This document shows positions 46,928-56,127 of a DNA stretch of 64,000 bases, piece after piece. The first letter of the stretch is position 1, and the number at the start of each line of letters is the position of its first letter. Source of the DNA: Hyphomonas neptunium ATCC 15444 (lineage in GTDB: Bacteria; Pseudomonadota; Alphaproteobacteria; Caulobacterales; Hyphomonadaceae). The position numbers and the translations under genes are program-made. The stretch is taken from assembly GCF_000013025.1 (NCBI RefSeq), contig NC_008358.1:1302001-1366000 (forward strand). Direction: 5' to 3'. The notes beneath the pieces are model-generated. The model ran no database searches. It worked only from the letters and a program-made list of their open reading frames with translations, and was not told the DNA's origin.

Positions 46928-49639
46928 ATGCTCGATATACGCCCGATTGCCCCGACGCCCGAAGCGGCCCTTGCCGCCGCGATTGAACATGCGCCGTATC
47001 TGCGCCGGCTGGCGGATCGGGGCGCGGGGCTGGATTTTGACGCAGCGTTGAAGGCGGCCACGACCCTGCCGAGGGATATGCCGATTGATGAGGTGATGAT
47101 TGCGTTGCGCAAGGCCAAAGCGTCAGCGCACCTCTCGCTTGCGGCGGCGGACCTTTCCGGAACGATGGATGTGATGGAGGTGACCCGCCACCTGACGGAG
47201 TTTGCCGGGGGAAGTCTGGAGACGGCGCTTCAGGCAGCGCTGGCGGCGCGGGGCCTGAAGGCGGAGGGCATCTTCGTGGTCGCGCTGGGCAAGATGGGCG
47301 CGTTCGAGCTGAACTATTCCAGCGATATTGATGTGTGCGCCTTCTATGAGCGCAGCCGGTTTGATGGCGGGGAGCGCGATTCCGGCGACGCCGCCCAGCG
47401 GGTGATCCGCGAGATGGTGCGCATCATGGATGAGACGACGGCGCAGGGTTACGTTTTTCGCACGGACCTTCGCCTGCGGCCCGACCCCGGCTCAACGCCC
47501 GTCGCGGTCTCCACCGAGATGGCCGACCTCTATTATGAGAGCCAGGGGCAGAACTGGGAGCGGATGGTCTGGATCAAGGGCCGCCCGACTGCGGGTGACA
47601 TTCCGGCGGCGGAGCGTTTCCAGAAGCGGCTGGAACCGTATGTCTGGCGGCGTAACATGGACTATTGGGCCATCGGTGACATCCAGGCGATCAAGCGGAT
47701 GATCAACACCAAGGTGGGGGACGATGGGTTTGCGTCGGTCTCGCCGGATGTGAAGCTCTCGCCCGGCGGCATCCGCGAGATCGAGTTTTTCGTGCAGACC
47801 CAGCAGCTGATCCTGGGCGGGCGGGAGCCGGCGTTTCGGGACAATTCCACGCTGGGGGCGATGGAGGCGTTGCGGGCGGCGGGGATCGTATCCGACAAGA
47901 CGGCCGCCGACCTGACGACAGCTTATCGCGCGCTGCGCAATGTGGAGCATCGCGTCCAGATGCGTCAGGACGAGCAGACGCATACTGTGCCCGCCGATCC
48001 GGCAGAGCGGGAGGCGGTGGCCTGGCTGTGCGGCTATGGCAATCTGGGCGATTTTGACCGCGACCTGCTGGAAACGCGCCGGGTGGTTCAGGCCGCCTAT
48101 GACGCGTTGTTTGCGCAGGAAGATCGCGCGGCCGAACGCCATGATCTGGGCAACCTCGTTTTCACTGGCGTCGATGATGATCCGGGGACGGTAAAAACGC
48201 TGAGCGATCTGGGGTTCTCTGATCCATCCTCTGCGATTGATACGATCCGCAACTGGCACCGGGGCCGCGTAATGGCGACGCGGACACCCAGGGGACGCGA
48301 AATTCTCACCTCCATCCTGCCGGGCATCCTGAAAGCCATGGGCGCCACCGGCGAACCGGATGAGGCGTTCCGGTGGTTCTCGCGCTTCTTTGAAGGGCTG
48401 TCTTCCGGCGTGCAGACGCTGTCGATGCTGCTGGCGCGGCCTGATCTTCTGGACGATCTGGTCTCCACGCTGGCGCTGGCGCCGCGCCTGGCGCAGATCC
48501 TTGCGCGGCGGCCGGACCTGCTGGAGGCGCTTGTCTCGAACGCGATTCCGCGCGCGCCTGAGCTTACCGATAAGGTCAGCTTTGATGCGGCGATGGATGC
48601 CTGGCGGCGGTATCACCGCGAGCAGAGCTTTCTGATCGGGCACCGGCTGTTGCATGGCCTGCTGCCAACCGATCAGGCGGCCGAAGCCTGGACAAGCCTT
48701 GCCGACGAAACCATTCGCCAGATGGCGGGCGCGGCGCAAGCCGAGACGATGCGGCGCAATGGCGATGTGCCCGGCCGCTGGGCGGTGTTTGCGATGGGCA
48801 AGCTCGGCGGGGGCGAACTCACCGCAGGATCAGACCTCGACATAATCCTCATCTATGATTCGCAGGCGGATGATGCGCAGACCTGGTTCACACGGCTGAC
48901 GCAGCGGCTGATTACGGCGCTGACGGCCCCGACGGCAGAAGGCGCGCTGTATGAGGTGGATATGCGTCTGCGCCCTTCCGGGCGGGCGGGGCCGGTGGCG
49001 GTGAGCCTGTCAGCGTTCCGGCACTATCAGAATGAAGAGGCCTGGACCTGGGAGCATATGGCGCTGACCCGCATGCGGTTCGTGTGCGGAGATAACACGC
49101 TGGGCGAAGAAGTTCTGGCCATCGCTACTGATGCGATCAGCGCGCGTGCGCGCAGCGAACGGCGCAAAGCCATTCCGGGCGACGTATCCGACATGCGGGC
49201 CACGCTCTACCGCGAGAAGCCCGACAAGGGACTGTGGGACCTGAAGACCGCCGAAGGCGGACTGATCGACATAGAGTTCATGGCACAGAAGGAAATGCTG
49301 CTGCGGGGGCGCACAGACCTTATCCGCCCGGCGACGGCCCTTGCGCTGTCGGGGCTGGCGGAGGCGGATGAAAGCGAAGCGCCTGAAGATGCCGAGGACT
49401 GGTATTTCCTGCGCGCGGCGCTGCATCTCGTTTCTTCGTTGCAGCAGATACAGCGCCTCGCGCTGGGTGATACGGACGCGGAGGATGAAACGATCCCCGA
49501 AGGTCTGAAGAACCGTTTCTGCCGCGCTGCGGCGGAGGAAGATGGATTTGAGGTTCTGGAAAACCACCTGAGAGAGGTAAAAAAGCGCGTACATTCAATG
49601 GCCCGCGAAAAACTGCAGCTTAAATCGACGGAATCCTGA
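46928..49639 (+). CDS. glnE: Glutamine synthetase adenylyltransferase/adenylyl-removing enzyme
   Basis: A 903-residue bifunctional enzyme controlling glutamine synthetase. Both nucleotidyltransferase domains are visible: the N-terminal deadenylylation half with GAFELNYSSDIDVCAFYE, and the C-terminal adenylylation half with LGGGELTAGSDLDIILIYD. Linker signatures such as LRLRPDPGSTPVAV, GGIREIEFFVQTQQLILGG and DMRLRPSGRAGPVAV are present. Start: ATG at 46928 by homology, since no good ribosome site is seen; a TTG at 46880 is an alternative. It lies next to the degP/two-component/ccmH block. Confidence 0.93.
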   Translation: MLDIRPIAPTPEAALAAAIEHAPYLRRLADRGAGLDFDAALKAATTLPRDMPIDEVMIALRKAKASAHLSLAAADLSGTMDVMEVTRHLTEFAGGSLETALQAALAARGLKAEGIFVVALGKMGAFELNYSSDIDVCAFYERSRFDGGERDSGDAAQRVIREMVRIMDETTAQGYVFRTDLRLRPDPGSTPVAVSTEMADLYYESQGQNWERMVWIKGRPTAGDIPAAERFQKRLEPYVWRRNMDYWAIGDIQAIKRMINTKVGDDGFASVSPDVKLSPGGIREIEFFVQTQQLILGGREPAFRDNSTLGAMEALRAAGIVSDKTAADLTTAYRALRNVEHRVQMRQDEQTHTVPADPAEREAVAWLCGYGNLGDFDRDLLETRRVVQAAYDALFAQEDRAAERHDLGNLVFTGVDDDPGTVKTLSDLGFSDPSSAIDTIRNWHRGRVMATRTPRGREILTSILPGILKAMGATGEPDEAFRWFSRFFEGLSSGVQTLSMLLARPDLLDDLVSTLALAPRLAQILARRPDLLEALVSNAIPRAPELTDKVSFDAAMDAWRRYHREQSFLIGHRLLHGLLPTDQAAEAWTSLADETIRQMAGAAQAETMRRNGDVPGRWAVFAMGKLGGGELTAGSDLDIILIYDSQADDAQTWFTRLTQRLITALTAPTAEGALYEVDMRLRPSGRAGPVAVSLSAFRHYQNEEAWTWEHMALTRMRFVCGDNTLGEEVLAIATDAISARARSERRKAIPGDVSDMRATLYREKPDKGLWDLKTAEGGLIDIEFMAQKEMLLRGRTDLIRPATALALSGLAEADESEAPEDAEDWYFLRAALHLVSSLQQIQRLALGDTDAEDETIPEGLKNRFCRAAAEEDGFEVLENHLREVKKRVHSMAREKLQLKSTES

Positions 49640-49684
49640 AGGCCCCCCGTTTCATAAGCGCTGGGAGATAACAGGAGACCAGAG

Positions 49685-50284
49685 ATGAAACGTTCGACAC
49701 TCGCGTTTGCAAGCATGGCCGTGATTGCGCTCGCCATGCCGCTCGCCGCTCAGGCCGGCCCAGGCAAAGGACATCGCGGCCATGGCGCGCATCTGATGCA
49801 GATGGACGCCAATGCTGACGGCAATATCACCCGCGCGGAGGCAGAAGTCTCCCTCGCGACCCGCTTTGCAACGATTGACGCCAATTCCGATGGCTTCGTC
49901 ACTCAGGATGAGATGAAAGCTCATCATGAGGCCAAGCGCGCCGAGATGAAGGCGAAATGGGAAGCCAGGAAGGCAGAAGCTGAAGCCGCCGGCGAACCGG
50001 TGCGTGAAGGCAAGCCGAAGCGTGAGAAAGATCCCGCCAAAGCCGCCGAATGGAAAGCCAAGAAAGCTGAAAAAGCCGCTGAACACTGGGCCGAAATGGA
50101 CAGCGACAGCGATGGCCAGCTGAACACCGCCGAATTCACCGCCGCGCACATCACGTTCTTTGACAAGATGGACGCCGACAGTGATGGCACCATCACGAAA
50201 GCCGAGATGGACGCTGCCAAGGCCAAGAAGAAGGAGCGTCGCGGCGAATGGCGCGACAAGATGAAAGCCGAAGCTGGCGAATAA
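49685..50284 (+). CDS. Exported four-EF-hand protein
   Basis: A 199-residue protein with a signal peptide (cleavage at about AAQA) and four EF-hand loops: DANADGNITRAE, DANSDGFVTQDE, DSDSDGQLNTAE and DADSDGTITKAE. A Lys/Glu/Ala-rich helix separates the pairs. It is a periplasmic calcium-binding protein resembling calmodulin in layout. CAGGAGA precedes the ATG. It lies 100 bases upstream of an ECF sigma operon and may be part of its response. Confidence 0.87.
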   Translation: MKRSTLAFASMAVIALAMPLAAQAGPGKGHRGHGAHLMQMDANADGNITRAEAEVSLATRFATIDANSDGFVTQDEMKAHHEAKRAEMKAKWEARKAEAEAAGEPVREGKPKREKDPAKAAEWKAKKAEKAAEHWAEMDSDSDGQLNTAEFTAAHITFFDKMDADSDGTITKAEMDAAKAKKKERRGEWRDKMKAEAGE

Positions 50285-50384
50285 GGCCCGAATTGGGAAC
50301 GGGCCGGAACCATTTTGAGACGATTGATCCCCCCCTGCGATTGTCTCTCGGTATTCCGGCCCGGACTCAGCTAAACATCCCCTC

Positions 50385-50930
50385 GTGGCGTTTACATCGG
50401 ACCTTGACCAGATCACACGCGCCGCGGCGGGAGACGCCGCGGCCGTTCGGGCTATCGTCAACCGGTACAGCCCCGGCGTGCTTTCACTTGCAACGCGCAT
50501 GTTGGGCGACAGGGCAGAGGCAGAAGACGTGACCCAGGAAACATTCATCCGCGCCTGGAAGGCTCTGGCGACCTGGGAGCCGCGTGCGAAATTTTCCACA
50601 TGGCTGCACCGTGTGGCGCTGAACCTCTGCTACGACCGGCTGCGAAAGCGCCGCGAAGTGCTTTCAGATGAAATTCCCGAACGCGCCGATACGGCCCTCG
50701 GGCCGCAGGATGCGCTGGACCAGGCACAACGGGTGAACGCGGTGGAAGCCGCCATCAGCGCCCTGCCGGAACGCCAGTCTGCCGCCTTGACCTTGTGCGC
50801 CCTGCAGGGACACTCACAGACAGAAGCGGCGGAAATCATGGATGTCAGCGTTGAAGCCCTGGAAAGTCTGCTCGCCCGCGCGCGGCGCACATTGCGCGGA
50901 CAACTGCTCGATGGAAGGAATGCCTCATGA
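50385..50930 (+). CDS. ECF-family RNA polymerase sigma factor
   Basis: A 181-residue sigma-70 family ECF factor. Region 2 has LGDRAEAEDVTQETFIRAWK and FSTWLHRVALNLCYDRLRK; region 4 has LPERQSAALTLCALQGHSQTEA and SVEALESLLARARRTLR. The start is GTG at 50385. It is translationally coupled (ATGA) to a membrane protein that is probably its anti-sigma factor, which is coupled in turn to a heavy-metal-sensor-like protein. Confidence 0.92.
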   Translation: MAFTSDLDQITRAAAGDAAAVRAIVNRYSPGVLSLATRMLGDRAEAEDVTQETFIRAWKALATWEPRAKFSTWLHRVALNLCYDRLRKRREVLSDEIPERADTALGPQDALDQAQRVNAVEAAISALPERQSAALTLCALQGHSQTEAAEIMDVSVEALESLLARARRTLRGQLLDGRNAS

Positions 50931-51382
50931 CCTGTCCCATGACTGATGATCGCCTGATCGAGCTGATCGAGACCTGGGGCGCGGAAGCCGCCTGCTGGCC
51001 CGAAGCGGAGCGTGATGCGGGCAAGGCGCTGCTGCGCGCCCATCCCGAACGCTTTGCCGGCGCGCTGGCGCAGGCTCGCGAACTCGACCTGATGCTGGGC
51101 GCCTTGCCGGAGCCGGAGATGCCCCGCGCGCTGACGGAAGCCATCATAGCCGCCGCCCCCCGCCCGAAACGGGCCGGCAGCGGTTTGCCGGGCTGGTTTG
51201 GCCTCAAGACACCCTGGGCGCCGGCGAGTGGCTTTGCCGCTGCCGCGTTGGGCCTCTTCATGGGGCTGACGATGGCGCCGGTCGCCAGCGCAGAAGATGA
51301 GATGACAGCTGAAGTCGAGGAACTCGTCGTTTCGGCGCTGGGCTTTGATACGGCGACCTATGCCGTGGAGGAACTGGAATGA
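50927..51382 (+). CDS. Probable anti-sigma factor (membrane protein)
   Basis: A 151-residue protein with a cytoplasmic N-terminal helical region (DRLIELIETWGAEAACWPEA), one membrane helix (FAAAALGLFMGLTMAPVASA) and a short acidic periplasmic tail. It lacks the HxxxCxxC zinc motif of ZAS anti-sigma factors. The role is inferred from size, topology and ATGA coupling to the ECF sigma gene. Confidence 0.68.
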   Translation: MTCPMTDDRLIELIETWGAEAACWPEAERDAGKALLRAHPERFAGALAQARELDLMLGALPEPEMPRALTEAIIAAAPRPKRAGSGLPGWFGLKTPWAPASGFAAAALGLFMGLTMAPVASAEDEMTAEVEELVVSALGFDTATYAVEELE

Positions 51383-51900
51383 GCGGACTGCCCAACTGGC
51401 TGACACCCGCCGCGCTTGGCGTGTCGCTTCTGGTGAACCTCGGGCTTGGCGGCTATGTCGCCGGCCAGCATCTGCGTGCCGATCCACCCCGGCAGGAGCG
51501 CAGCCAGGAGCGGCCCCGTTTCGAGCGGCCCGAAGGCATGCCGGAAATCTCCCGCGAAGATCGCCGCGAAGTGCGTGGTCTGATGCGGCAGGGCTTTGAA
51601 TCGGCGCAGGCAGAACTGGCCGCCCGCCGGGAAGCCGAAGCGCGGTTTGCGCTGGTTCTGGCGGCGGAAAACTTTGATCGCGAGGCGGCGGAAGTAGCGC
51701 TGCGGGAACTGCGCGATGCGGACGTGATGCTCCGTGACCGGATCGGCCTGGAAGTCCTCAGCGGGATCAGCGAGCTGAGCCCGGATCAGCGGGCCTGGGT
51801 GGCGTGGATACTGTCCGGCCCCAAGGACAGCCATGGCAAGCACAGGAAAAAAGACAAAAAGCCACCCACACCGCCCGAAGGCGAACCGCCACCGCGCTAG
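51379..51900 (+). CDS. Periplasmic heavy-metal sensor/CnrX-Spy-like protein
   Basis: A 173-residue protein with one N-terminal membrane helix (AALGVSLLVNLGLGGYVAG) and a periplasmic helical hairpin with the pattern REDRREVRGLMRQGF and AARREAEARFALVLAAENFD, typical of the heavy-metal resistance/CnrX-like family. The tail is Lys/Pro-rich (KHRKKDKKPPTPPEGEPPPR). It probably senses envelope conditions for the sigma/anti-sigma pair. Its stop codon shares the CTAG palindrome with the stop of the convergent next gene. Confidence 0.77.
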   Translation: MSGLPNWLTPAALGVSLLVNLGLGGYVAGQHLRADPPRQERSQERPRFERPEGMPEISREDRREVRGLMRQGFESAQAELAARREAEARFALVLAAENFDREAAEVALRELRDADVMLRDRIGLEVLSGISELSPDQRAWVAWILSGPKDSHGKHRKKDKKPPTPPEGEPPPR

Positions 51901-52331
51901 TCTTTTGACTTGTGCGCCAGGCGCGCGGCGTTGGCTTCCCAATTCTGCCCATCGAACGGAACAACCGTTACTTTAAGGTCCATCCAGTCATCCAGCGCGC
52001 GCCAGGTGACGGCAACGCCGTCGGGGTTTGAGCGCGGGATGTAGAAGCTCTTGATCCCGCAGGTCTTGCAGAACAGATGCTTTGCGGCGCCGGTGTTGAA
52101 GGTGTACTGGCTGAGATTATCCTTACCCTGAAGAAGGCGGAACCGGCTGGCGGGCACGATGACATGGATGTTGCCGCTCATCGCACACATGGTGCAATTG
52201 CAGTCTTCCACCTCGAAAGCTTCGGGCAGTTGCACCTCAAAGCGCACAGCGCGGCAATGGCAGCCGCCACTATGCCAGCGCGGACTTTCTGCGTTCAGCC
52301 GGCCCAGACCGGCGGTTTCCTGTGTGCCCAT
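51897..52331 (-). CDS. GFA-family (glutathione-dependent formaldehyde-activating-like) zinc protein
   Basis: A 144-residue protein with the three GFA zinc motifs: GGCHC (Cys24/26), CNCTMC (Cys44/46/49) and FCKTC (Cys88/91). The rest (YTFNTGAAKHLFCKTCGIKS) matches the family. Some members bind glutathione, but few have a proven reaction. The start at 52331 lies inside the end of the amidase gene, 37 bases overlapping, with GGAG about 10 bases upstream, so translation is probably coupled. Confidence 0.84.
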   Translation of the reverse strand: MGTQETAGLGRLNAESPRWHSGGCHCRAVRFEVQLPEAFEVEDCNCTMCAMSGNIHVIVPASRFRLLQGKDNLSQYTFNTGAAKHLFCKTCGIKSFYIPRSNPDGVAVTWRALDDWMDLKVTVVPFDGQNWEANAARLAHKSKD

Positions 52332-53743
52332 GGCGCGGCGCGCTCCAACTGTCCTGCCAGCGACAGCAGCAGGTCTTCGCGGCCATAGCGCGCGCCGAAC
52401 ATCATGCCAATAGGCAGGCCCGCGGGCGCGGTGGGCGTGGGCTTCGTCCAGTGCAGCGGCACGGTCATGGCGGGGCAGCCGGTCTGGTTGAACAGCGCGC
52501 AATGGGGCGCAAAGCCTGCGACCGCCGCGCCCATGGCCGCAGGGTCTGCGGTAAGCGCCATGGTGCCGAGCGGGTCTGGCGCGCGGTGAAGCGTGGGCGA
52601 CAATGTGAGATCAAACTGCCCGGCATCCAGGAAGTGCTCATAGATGATCGCCGCCGTGATGAAGGCGTTGTTTGCCTTGGCCAGCTCCACCATCGGAACC
52701 GTCCGTCCAAGGCGCACCATGGAGGCGGTGATGGGTTCGAGTTCGTCATCCTCCACCGGGAGTCCGCGCGCGATGCCGCGCTCTTCTACCAGGGCGGCGA
52801 TGTTGGCGGAGATCGTGAACAAACCTGCCTTGGCCAGCGCTTCACCCTCAATCAATGGCGCAGCTTCCACGACTGTGTGGCCGAGGCTTTCGAGGAGTTT
52901 TGCCGTGTTTGCAATCCCCTCAGCCGCGTCGGCGTCCGGCTTTGTACCATTAGGCGCGACCGGCCAGAGCGCGATGCGCAGCGGGCGCGGGTCGCGGTCC
53001 AGCTCGGAGAGATAGGCGCGGGCCGGAGCAGGCGCGGCGTAGCGGCTGCCGGTTTCCGGGCCATGGGTCAGGTCCAGCATCGCGGCCGTGTCGCGCACCG
53101 TGCGGCTGACCACGCCGACCGTTGAGAGACCGTTCCAGCCTTCGGTTTTGGCCGGGCCCATGGGCATGCGCCCGCGCGATGCCTTGAGGCCAAACAGGCC
53201 GCAGCACGCCGCAGGAATGCGGATCGATCCACCGCCATCGCTGGCATGTGCCACTGGCAGAACGCCGGAGGCGACCGCCGCTGCGGCGCCGCCAGAGGAG
53301 CCGCCTGTGATGCGGGTGGTGTCCCAGGGGTTTCGGGATTGTCCGTAGAGGGTCGATTCTGTTGTCAGGGTGAGGCCGAATTCCGGCGAGGTGGTTGCGC
53401 CAAAGAAAACGAGGCCTGCCTTGCGGAACCGCTCCACCAGGGTGGAATCGCGGCTTGCCACATAGCCCTTGAAGGCGCGGCTGCCCGAAGTAACGGGCGC
53501 GCCTTTCACCTCAACGCCCAGATCCTTCACCACGAACGGCACCCCGGCATAGGGGCCGTCGATGCCGCCTGCTTTAAGCTGCTCGCGCGCAAGATCAGGA
53601 TAAAGCGCCGAGAAACAGTTGATCTGAGGCTGGACAGATTCGGCGCGGCTGACGGCGGCTTCGAGGAGTTCACCCGGCGATGCCTGCCGTGTGCGAACAA
53701 GCTCGGCAAGGCCCAGGCCGTCCAATTCTGAATCGCGCGCCAT
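52295..53743 (-). CDS. Amidase signature family hydrolase
   Basis: A 482-residue amidase. The Ser-cisSer-Lys triad is complete: Lys73 in PFVVKDLG, cis-Ser149 in [11 protein letters not shown] and nucleophile Ser173 in [14 protein letters not shown]. Specificity cannot be read; it is not in a GatCAB context, and its C-terminal half differs from GatA. AGGGAGAT precedes the ATG at 53743; the frame is open to 53965 but lacks support there. It is followed by the GFA protein gene in an overlapping pair. Confidence 0.9.
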   Translation of the reverse strand: MARDSELDGLGLAELVRTRQASPGELLEAAVSRAESVQPQINCFSALYPDLAREQLKAGGIDGPYAGVPFVVKDLGVEVKGAPVTSGSRAFKGYVASRDSTLVERFRKAGLVFFGATTSPEFGLTLTTESTLYGQSRNPWDTTRITGGSSGGAAAAVASGVLPVAHASDGGGSIRIPAACCGLFGLKASRGRMPMGPAKTEGWNGLSTVGVVSRTVRDTAAMLDLTHGPETGSRYAAPAPARAYLSELDRDPRPLRIALWPVAPNGTKPDADAAEGIANTAKLLESLGHTVVEAAPLIEGEALAKAGLFTISANIAALVEERGIARGLPVEDDELEPITASMVRLGRTVPMVELAKANNAFITAAIIYEHFLDAGQFDLTLSPTLHRAPDPLGTMALTADPAAMGAAVAGFAPHCALFNQTGCPAMTVPLHWTKPTPTAPAGLPIGMMFGARYGREDLLLSLAGQLERAAPWAHRKPPVWAG

Positions 53744-53983
53744 GCTGTCTATCTCCCTGATTTCTTTATCATGATTTATATGCTTCCTCCTTTGTAAGGG
53801 ATTGTTTGAACGGCGCAAACGGGAGGGGGCTGGCAAGGCCGAAAAAAAGTGGTATTGCACTGCACCATCAGCCGAAGGGCGGCGCAGGCCGCAGCGGTGC
53901 TGAATAAGGAACGGACTGACTGATCTGGCGCCCGGCGCCGTAGTTTCCAAACCCACCCCTCTCAATCATTTGAAGGTTTCATC

Positions 53984-55357
53984 ATGCGCGCTCCGCGAAT
54001 GATCGGGGCCATCCGCAAGCCTCTTGCGGTTGCCTCCCTGTATGCTCATCGCCTGATGCGCCGGGTTCATCCGGCGAAGCTGATCTTTGCTGGCTATGCG
54101 TTTTACATGGCGCTCGGCTGCGCACTCCTCTGCCTGCCATTCTCTCAATCTGTCCCGGTGCATCTGCTGGACAATCTGTTCACGGCGGTGTCCGCCGTAT
54201 CGACAACCGGTCTTGTGACGGTTGATCCGGGAACTTCTTACACTTTCATGGGCGAGCTGGTGATCCTGCTGCTGATTCAGGCAGGCGGGATTGGCTATAT
54301 GACGGTCAGCTCGTTCGTGATGATGGCGACGGTTCAACATCTGTCGCCACTGCGGGAGCGTCTTGCGCGCGCCGCCTTCATCCTTCCGGAAGATGTCAGC
54401 ATCGGGATCTTTATCCGGACTGTGGTCATCTACACATTTTCCGTGGAGATAATGGGCGCAATTCTGCTGTTTATCCAGTTCTCAGCCAGCGGCGTGGACA
54501 ACGCCATCTGGAACGCGATTTTTCACTCCGTCTCGGCTTTCTGCACAGCGGGCTTCAGCCTTAACCCCAACAGCCTGGAAGACTTCCGCGGCGATGTCGG
54601 CGTCAATGCCACCATCTCGGCGCTGTCTATCCTCGGCGCGATGGGCTTTCTGATTGCCTGGGATGTCTGGCGTAGCCTGACGCGGCGCAGTTTCGTGCTG
54701 AGCTTTACCAGCAAGGTGATCCTTAAGCTCACGGGGGCGTTCCTGCTCGCGGGAACGGCGATTTTCTTTGTAGCAGATCCTGGAATTTCGGCGCTGCCAT
54801 CCGGGGAGCGCCTGATGGCGTCTTTCTTCCAGACGATGACGGCGACCACCACTGTGGGCTTCAACACCCATCCGATCAGCGCGCTGACGCCTGCCGTCAT
54901 TGTGCTGCTGTTCTTCCTGATGGCCATCGGCGCCTCGCCTTCGGGCACGGGCGGGGGGCTCAAGACGACGACCTTTGCCGCGATGATCGGCCTTGTGCGA
55001 TCCACAGTGCGCCGGCGGCCGGAGATCACATTCTTCAACCGCGTCATCGCGCCGGCACGGCTTCAGCTGGCCATGGCTTCTTCAGCTTACTTCGTGATGC
55101 TCATGACACCTGCGGTTTTCGTCCTGTGTCTGACGGAACCAGGCAAGGAATTTCAGATGCTCCTGTTCGAGGCAATCTCTGCAATCGGCACAGTGGGCCT
55201 TTCCATGGGCATCACGGGTTCACTGAGCGATATAGGCAAGCTCACCATCATCCTGCTGATGTTTGCAGGCCGGGTGGGCATCCTCACCTTCGGCATTGCG
55301 CTGGCCTCCAAGGATGAGGAAACCGAGGTGCGGCGGCAGGAAGATTTGTTGGTGTGA
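53984..55357 (+). CDS. TrkH/KtrB-type potassium (or sodium/potassium) transporter
   Basis: A 457-residue polytopic protein. Its four pore loops with selectivity-filter glycines are visible: VSTTGLVTVDPG, FCTAGFSLNP, TTTVGFNTHP and IGTVGLSMGI. The length and first loop resemble KtrB rather than the longer TrkH. No TrkA/KtrA regulator is adjacent. TGAAGGT lies about seven bases before the ATG. It imports K+ across the inner membrane. Confidence 0.9.
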   Translation: MRAPRMIGAIRKPLAVASLYAHRLMRRVHPAKLIFAGYAFYMALGCALLCLPFSQSVPVHLLDNLFTAVSAVSTTGLVTVDPGTSYTFMGELVILLLIQAGGIGYMTVSSFVMMATVQHLSPLRERLARAAFILPEDVSIGIFIRTVVIYTFSVEIMGAILLFIQFSASGVDNAIWNAIFHSVSAFCTAGFSLNPNSLEDFRGDVGVNATISALSILGAMGFLIAWDVWRSLTRRSFVLSFTSKVILKLTGAFLLAGTAIFFVADPGISALPSGERLMASFFQTMTATTTVGFNTHPISALTPAVIVLLFFLMAIGASPSGTGGGLKTTTFAAMIGLVRSTVRRRPEITFFNRVIAPARLQLAMASSAYFVMLMTPAVFVLCLTEPGKEFQMLLFEAISAIGTVGLSMGITGSLSDIGKLTIILLMFAGRVGILTFGIALASKDEETEVRRQEDLLV

Positions 55358-55366
55358 TGAGGACGG

Positions 55367-55386
55367 CGCCGGCCCGAAGGCCGGCG
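55367..55386. repeat. Perfect GC-rich hairpin between convergent genes
   Basis: An 8-bp stem CGCCGGCC/GGCCGGCG around a CGAA tetraloop, in the 29-base gap between the transporter and metalloprotease-like genes. It has no T-run, so it may act as a bidirectional barrier rather than a standard terminator. Confidence 0.55.
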
Positions 55387-55791
55387 TCAGTCATCTTCTT
55401 CCAGCTTGGCGTCCATTTCTTCGTCCGACCAGCCGAAATGGTGGCCGAGTTCGTGGATGAACACATGGGTCACCAGCTCTTCCACGGTCACATCGCCCCG
55501 CGCGGCCCATTCAAACAGGATGGGCAGGCGGTAGAGATAGACCAGTGGTCTGTATTCGGAGGGGTTGGTGACGCTTTCGAGGGTGAGGGGGATGCCCACA
55601 TAGAGTCCGGTCAGCTCCAGCGCGTCGTCGATCTGCATCTCGTCAAGGGTCTCGTCCTCGGCATAATCCATCACGAGGATGCGGACATCGCCGGCCGCCT
55701 TGCGCATGAACTCGGGCAGGTCAGCGAAACATTTCTCCGCCGTGAGATACATCTCGTCGACGCTGGGCGCGATGCTGGTCAGCGCGCTCAT
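55387..55791 (-). CDS. Zincin-like metallopeptidase (DUF1025 family)
   Basis: A 134-residue minimal metalloprotease-like protein. The zinc motif is [18 protein letters not shown], with the HExxH core replaced by HELGH. Neighbouring [11 protein letters not shown] fits the DUF1025 family, whose substrates are unknown. It overlaps the YbjQ-like gene before it (ATGA). Confidence 0.87.
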
Positions 55792-56108
55792 GCCAGTGTC
55801 ACGGCAGTGCCGGAAACGGCCACCATCATCATCGAGCCACCCTGGCCGATGACGCTGTAGTCGAATTTTACCCCGACAATGGCGTCGGCGCGCAGGCGCT
55901 GGGCTTCTTCGATCATCTCCGCAATCGCGCCGTCGCGCGTTTCGCGCAGGGTGCTCTCATAGGCGTTGGAGCGGCCGCCGACGAGGTTCGTAAAACTCGC
56001 CAGAATGTCCTTGCCGAGATGGGCGCCGATCACGACCTCGCCGCACACGATGCCTTTGTATTCCCGGATTTCCCGGCCTTGAACCGTGTGTGTGGTGGTG
56101 AGGATCAT
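55788..56108 (-). CDS. YbjQ/UPF0145 family protein
   Basis: A 106-residue protein of YbjQ length. Family marks are [39 protein letters not shown] and [17 protein letters not shown]. It forms pentamers in known structures, with no agreed function. The start at 56108 lies close after the methylmalonyl-CoA mutase large-subunit gene, so it may be at the tail of that operon. Confidence 0.85.
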
Positions 56109-56127
56109 GGGGCTCTCCGCTTGAAAC

